A DNA stretch of 17,886 bases, from contig JBEAUL010000061.1 of NCBI GenBank assembly GCA_041161475.1, positions 1 to 17,886 of the forward strand, read 5' to 3'. Positions 15,491 through 17,886 of the stretch are shown here, piece by piece (position 1 is the stretch's first letter; each line of letters begins with the position of its first letter). Source of the DNA: JBEAUL01 sp041161475 (GTDB taxonomy: Bacteria; Pseudomonadota; Gammaproteobacteria; UBA6186; Azoamicaceae). A model generated the notes under the pieces. The model had not been told where the DNA came from, made no database searches, and saw only the letters and a list, made by a program, of their open reading frames with translations. A program made the translations under genes and the position numbers.

Positions 15491-17461
15491 CTATTCACCG
15501 GATATTTTATCTTTTTGTGGTTGCTCTGCCAAGGCAAGCAGCAACTGATTAAAACGTCTGACAAAGCTGGCCGGATCGTCTAAATGTCCTCCTTCTGCCA
15601 AAACAGCCTGATCTAAAAGCACCCAAGTCCAGTCACTAAAATGAGGCGTACCAGACACTTTTTTTAATTGTTGCACCATTAAATGTGTCGGATTTAACTC
15701 CAATATAGGCTTATGGGCAGGAACTTGCTGACCCGCAGCGCGCATCAAACGCTCCATTTGTGCACTCATGTCGTGTTCATCAACCACAATACAAGCAGGT
15801 GAATCCGTTAGCCTATCGGTTAAACGAATATCTTTTACCCGATCCCCCAGCACTGTTTTCATTTCTGCAATCGTGTCGGCAAAGGCTGCTACCGTTGTTT
15901 CTTGTAGAGAAGAGGACTCTTTTTCACCCAACTCACCCAAATCAAGTGTGCCACGAGAAACCGATTGAAAGGTTTTGCCTTCAAATTCGTTTAAATGGGA
16001 CATTAACCATTCGTCAACGCGATCGGATAACAATAATACCTCAATGCCTTTTTTACGAAACACTTCTAAATGTGGGCTATTTTTTGCTGCGTTAAATGTT
16101 TCTGCAGCAACAAAATAGAGGTGTTTTTGTGCGGAAGGCATGCGCGCTATGTAGTCCTCCAGAGAAACATCCTGTTGTTCGCTGTTGGTATGGGTACTGG
16201 AAAAGCGCAGTAACTTGGCAATTTGCTGTTTATTGGCAAAATCCTCTGCTGGGCCTTCCTTCATGACAGGTCCAAATGCTTTCCAGAACGTTTGATATTT
16301 CTCTTTATCGTTTTTAGCCAAAGACTCCAACATGGACAATACCCGTTTTACTATCGCTGAACGCATGCTGTCGATTTGACGACTGTTTTGCAATAATTCG
16401 CGAGAGACATTTAATGGCAGATCATTGCTGTCTACAATACCGCGTACAAACCGCAGATAGTTTGGCAAAAATTGTTCCGCATCATCCATAATAAAAACAC
16501 GTTGCACGTATAATTTAAGGCCTTTTGGCTTGTTATTGTGATACAAATCAAAGGGAACCCTTTGCGGGATATACAGCACGTAAGTGTATTCTAGTTTTCC
16601 TTCTACCTTGTTATGACTCCAGGTCAGGGGAGGCTCAAAATCGTGGGCAATATGTTGATATAATCCGCGGTACTGGTCATCTGAGATCTCTGCTTTAGGT
16701 AAAGTCCATAAAGCGGTGGCTTGGTTAACCACTTCTTCAGTAGGGCCAAAAGCCTCTTTTTCTTCCCCTTCCGCTGTTGGAGGAGTCTCTTTTTTCATGT
16801 AAATGGGCAGGGTAATATGGTCTGAATATTTGGTAATAATCCGACGTAATTGCCAGCCATTGAGTAATTCCTCTTCCGCTTCTTTTAAATGCAGAATGAC
16901 ATCTGTGCCTCTGGTCTCTTTGCGCAGTGACTCGACTTCATAACTGCCTTCTCCACACGAAGACCAGCGTACGCCTGTTTCTGGATCTGCACCTGCTTTT
17001 CGTGTAATCACTTCTACGGTATGCGCGACAATAAACGCAGAATAGAATCCAACACCAAACTGACCAATTAATTTGGCATCTTTGGATTTATCTCCGCTCA
17101 AGCCATTTAAAAATTCACGGGTGCCCGATTTGGCAATAGTACCCAGATGCTGCATCACTTCATCACGGGTCATTCCAATGCCGTTGTCTCGAATTGTAAT
17201 GGTTTTGGCCTCTTTGTCGTAGTAAACATGAATTTTTAACTCTGGGTCTTCTGTCATTAACATTGGGTCGCGCATATTTTCAAAACGCAATTTGTCTGCG
17301 GCATCTGACGCATTAGAAATCAATTCTCGCAAAAAAATTTCTTTGTTACTATACAATGCGTGTATCATCAACTGTAATAACTGGTTAATTTCAGCCTGAA
17401 ACCCGAAAGTAGATTTTTCTTTTTTAGTAGCTGTTTTTTCTGCTGTTTCTGTTTCGCTCAT
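15491..17461 (-). CDS. htpG: HSP90-family molecular chaperone HtpG
   Basis: HtpG is the bacterial HSP90, an ATP-dependent cytosolic chaperone of late folding steps. It has 656 residues, against 624 in E. coli, partly because of an N-terminal extension of about 18 residues rich in Thr, Glu and Lys. ATP-binding motifs of the GHKL domain are visible: NKEIFLRELISNASDAADKL (39-58), DNGIGM and the lid region GQFGVGFYSAFIV. The middle domain contains PLTWSHNKVEGKLEYTY-type sequence, KLYVQRVFIMDDAE and PLNVSRELLQ with the catalytic arginine. The C-terminal dimerisation domain runs to the end. ATG at 17459..17461 is 8 nt from AAGGAG. A sigma-32-type promoter lies upstream. Confidence 0.98.
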   Translation of the reverse strand: MSETETAEKTATKKEKSTFGFQAEINQLLQLMIHALYSNKEIFLRELISNASDAADKLRFENMRDPMLMTEDPELKIHVYYDKEAKTITIRDNGIGMTRDEVMQHLGTIAKSGTREFLNGLSGDKSKDAKLIGQFGVGFYSAFIVAHTVEVITRKAGADPETGVRWSSCGEGSYEVESLRKETRGTDVILHLKEAEEELLNGWQLRRIITKYSDHITLPIYMKKETPPTAEGEEKEAFGPTEEVVNQATALWTLPKAEISDDQYRGLYQHIAHDFEPPLTWSHNKVEGKLEYTYVLYIPQRVPFDLYHNNKPKGLKLYVQRVFIMDDAEQFLPNYLRFVRGIVDSNDLPLNVSRELLQNSRQIDSMRSAIVKRVLSMLESLAKNDKEKYQTFWKAFGPVMKEGPAEDFANKQQIAKLLRFSSTHTNSEQQDVSLEDYIARMPSAQKHLYFVAAETFNAAKNSPHLEVFRKKGIEVLLLSDRVDEWLMSHLNEFEGKTFQSVSRGTLDLGELGEKESSSLQETTVAAFADTIAEMKTVLGDRVKDIRLTDRLTDSPACIVVDEHDMSAQMERLMRAAGQQVPAHKPILELNPTHLMVQQLKKVSGTPHFSDWTWVLLDQAVLAEGGHLDDPASFVRRFNQLLLALAEQPQKDKISGE

Positions 17462-17508
17462 ACGTGAGGCTCCTTGTCTAGGGTACTTTGTTTTCTTTAT
17501 ATGCTTTC

Positions 17509-17536
17509 TTATGGGGATTCATGCGGCAAAATCAAG
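17509..17536 (-). promoter_or_regulatory. Sigma-32 (RpoH) heat-shock promoter of htpG
   Basis: Minus-strand CTTGATT (17530..17536) and CCCCATAA (17509..17516) are separated by 13 nt. The E. coli RpoH consensus is CTTGAAA, 13-17 nt, CCCCATNT, so the -10 core CCCCAT is perfect. Transcription should begin near 17503, giving a leader of about 40 nt. This agrees with RpoH control of htpG in other gammaproteobacteria. Confidence 0.85.
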
Positions 17537-17629
17537 CCACAGGATAAGACTTTTGATATAAGATTAGTCAAGTAACTTATAACTGAATTTTTATGTGCAT
17601 CTTTTTCATTGAAATTCAGGCAATATGTA

Positions 17630-17804
17630 ATGAAAATTGGCGCCAATTTTTGGGCCTACCCCACTCCGATACAGAAGAAAATTTTATGAAAATGCATGGA
17701 ATGTCAACACGCCGATATCCATCTCCACCCAAACCTTTGATCTCTACCAGCAAACGGTTATGGATGGAGAATTCCGCGGCACTTCGTTAAAAAACATGCG
17801 ATGA
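17630..17804 (+). pseudogene. Possible eroded remnant of a 3-hydroxyisobutyrate-dehydrogenase-like gene
   Basis: Two short frames overlap here and neither is an intact gene. ATG at 17630 reads MKIGANFWAYPTPIQKKIL and stops at 17687..17689. MKIG and TPIQKKIL resemble the N-terminus of beta-hydroxyacid dehydrogenases, where a glycine-rich loop lies between such segments, but the glycines are gone. A different frame continues YENAWNVNTPIS (from 17685), then FDLYQQTVMDGEFRGTSLKNMR, ending in TGA at 17802..17804. That recalls the C-terminus of the same family. The picture would be a gene with a large internal deletion and a frameshift. The resemblance is faint and may be chance; neither coordinate nor family is secure. 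Confidence 0.25.
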
Positions 17805-17840
17805 GAATCATAACGCCAATAATCCTTGAAGAAGACAAGC

Positions 17841-17886
17841 ATGCACATAAAAAGCATAGGATCTAGTCTACTGGTGTGTTATATTG
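17841..17886 (+). CDS. Possible start of a further gene (15 codons, cut by window edge)
   Basis: ATG at 17841 opens MHIKSIGSSLLVCYI and remains open to the window edge. A short positively charged start followed by a hydrophobic run could be a signal peptide or lipoprotein leader. Upstream there is only a weak GAAGAAGA stretch as ribosome-binding site. Too little is visible for a product call. Confidence 0.25.
   Translation, partial: MHIKSIGSSLLVCYI

Noticed and set aside
17542..17571. Second, sigma-70 promoter for htpG (TTGACT with TTATCC)
   Set aside because: The -10 hexamer is very poor; only the -35 is good.
17593..17790. 65-codon open frame beginning at ATG 17593
   Set aside because: The composition looks random and it runs in a different frame from the dehydrogenase-like fragments. 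No ribosome-binding site was seen.
1..17886. CRISPR array, insertion sequence, prophage or defence system
   Set aside because: No regularly spaced repeats, transposase, integrase, phage or defence genes were found on either strand; nearly all space is taken by housekeeping genes.

Overview
The window looks like a chromosomal segment of a moderately AT-rich gammaproteobacterium. BepA, FadD, PrmB, GshA, Ffh and HtpG all resemble enterobacterial proteins in length and motif order. The one lineage-specific clue is a small membrane protein at 9383..9865 that resembles the IcmC/IcmD/DotV family of Dot/Icm type IVB secretion systems. This points to the Legionellales (Legionella, Coxiella, Rickettsiella and relatives). 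That placement is inference from motifs recalled from memory; no database search was possible.

Layout, left to right. (1) 1..3668, minus strand: the str operon rpsL-rpsG-fusA-tuf, with tuf cut by the window edge. It has its own candidate sigma-70 promoter at 3765..3794. (2) 3887..5257, minus: ffh, which is divergent from (3) 5417..6703, plus: a CorB/CNNM-type membrane protein with CBS domains. (4) 6700..7569, minus: an orphan Dam-like adenine methyltransferase, overlapping the end of the previous gene tail to tail by 4 nt. (5) 7636..9865, plus: tRNA-Lys(UUU), gshA and the IcmD/DotV-like gene, closely packed. (6) 9873..11336, minus: the periplasmic metalloprotease/chaperone bepA. (7) 11623..11832, plus: a CspA-family gene with a consensus promoter and a leader of about 200 nt. 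It ends at a GC-rich terminator that also serves the opposing gene. (8) 11876..17461, minus: htpG, prmB, fadD and an unrecognised 237-codon gene. htpG has a clear sigma-32-type promoter and its own terminator. fadD and the unknown gene are only 14 nt apart. (9) 17462..17886: the htpG control region, then a short stretch that may be an eroded dehydrogenase gene, then possibly the first codons of a further gene.

The content is mostly housekeeping: translation, protein targeting and folding, envelope quality control, glutathione synthesis and fatty-acid activation. No insertion sequence, CRISPR array, prophage gene or novel multi-gene system is visible. The points most worth a second look are the lone IcmD/DotV-like gene with a histidine-rich tail, the unknown gene attached to fadD, a perfect -10 hexamer that could give a leaderless gshA mRNA, a 57-nt compound inverted repeat between prmB and fadD, and the possible gene remnant upstream of htpG.
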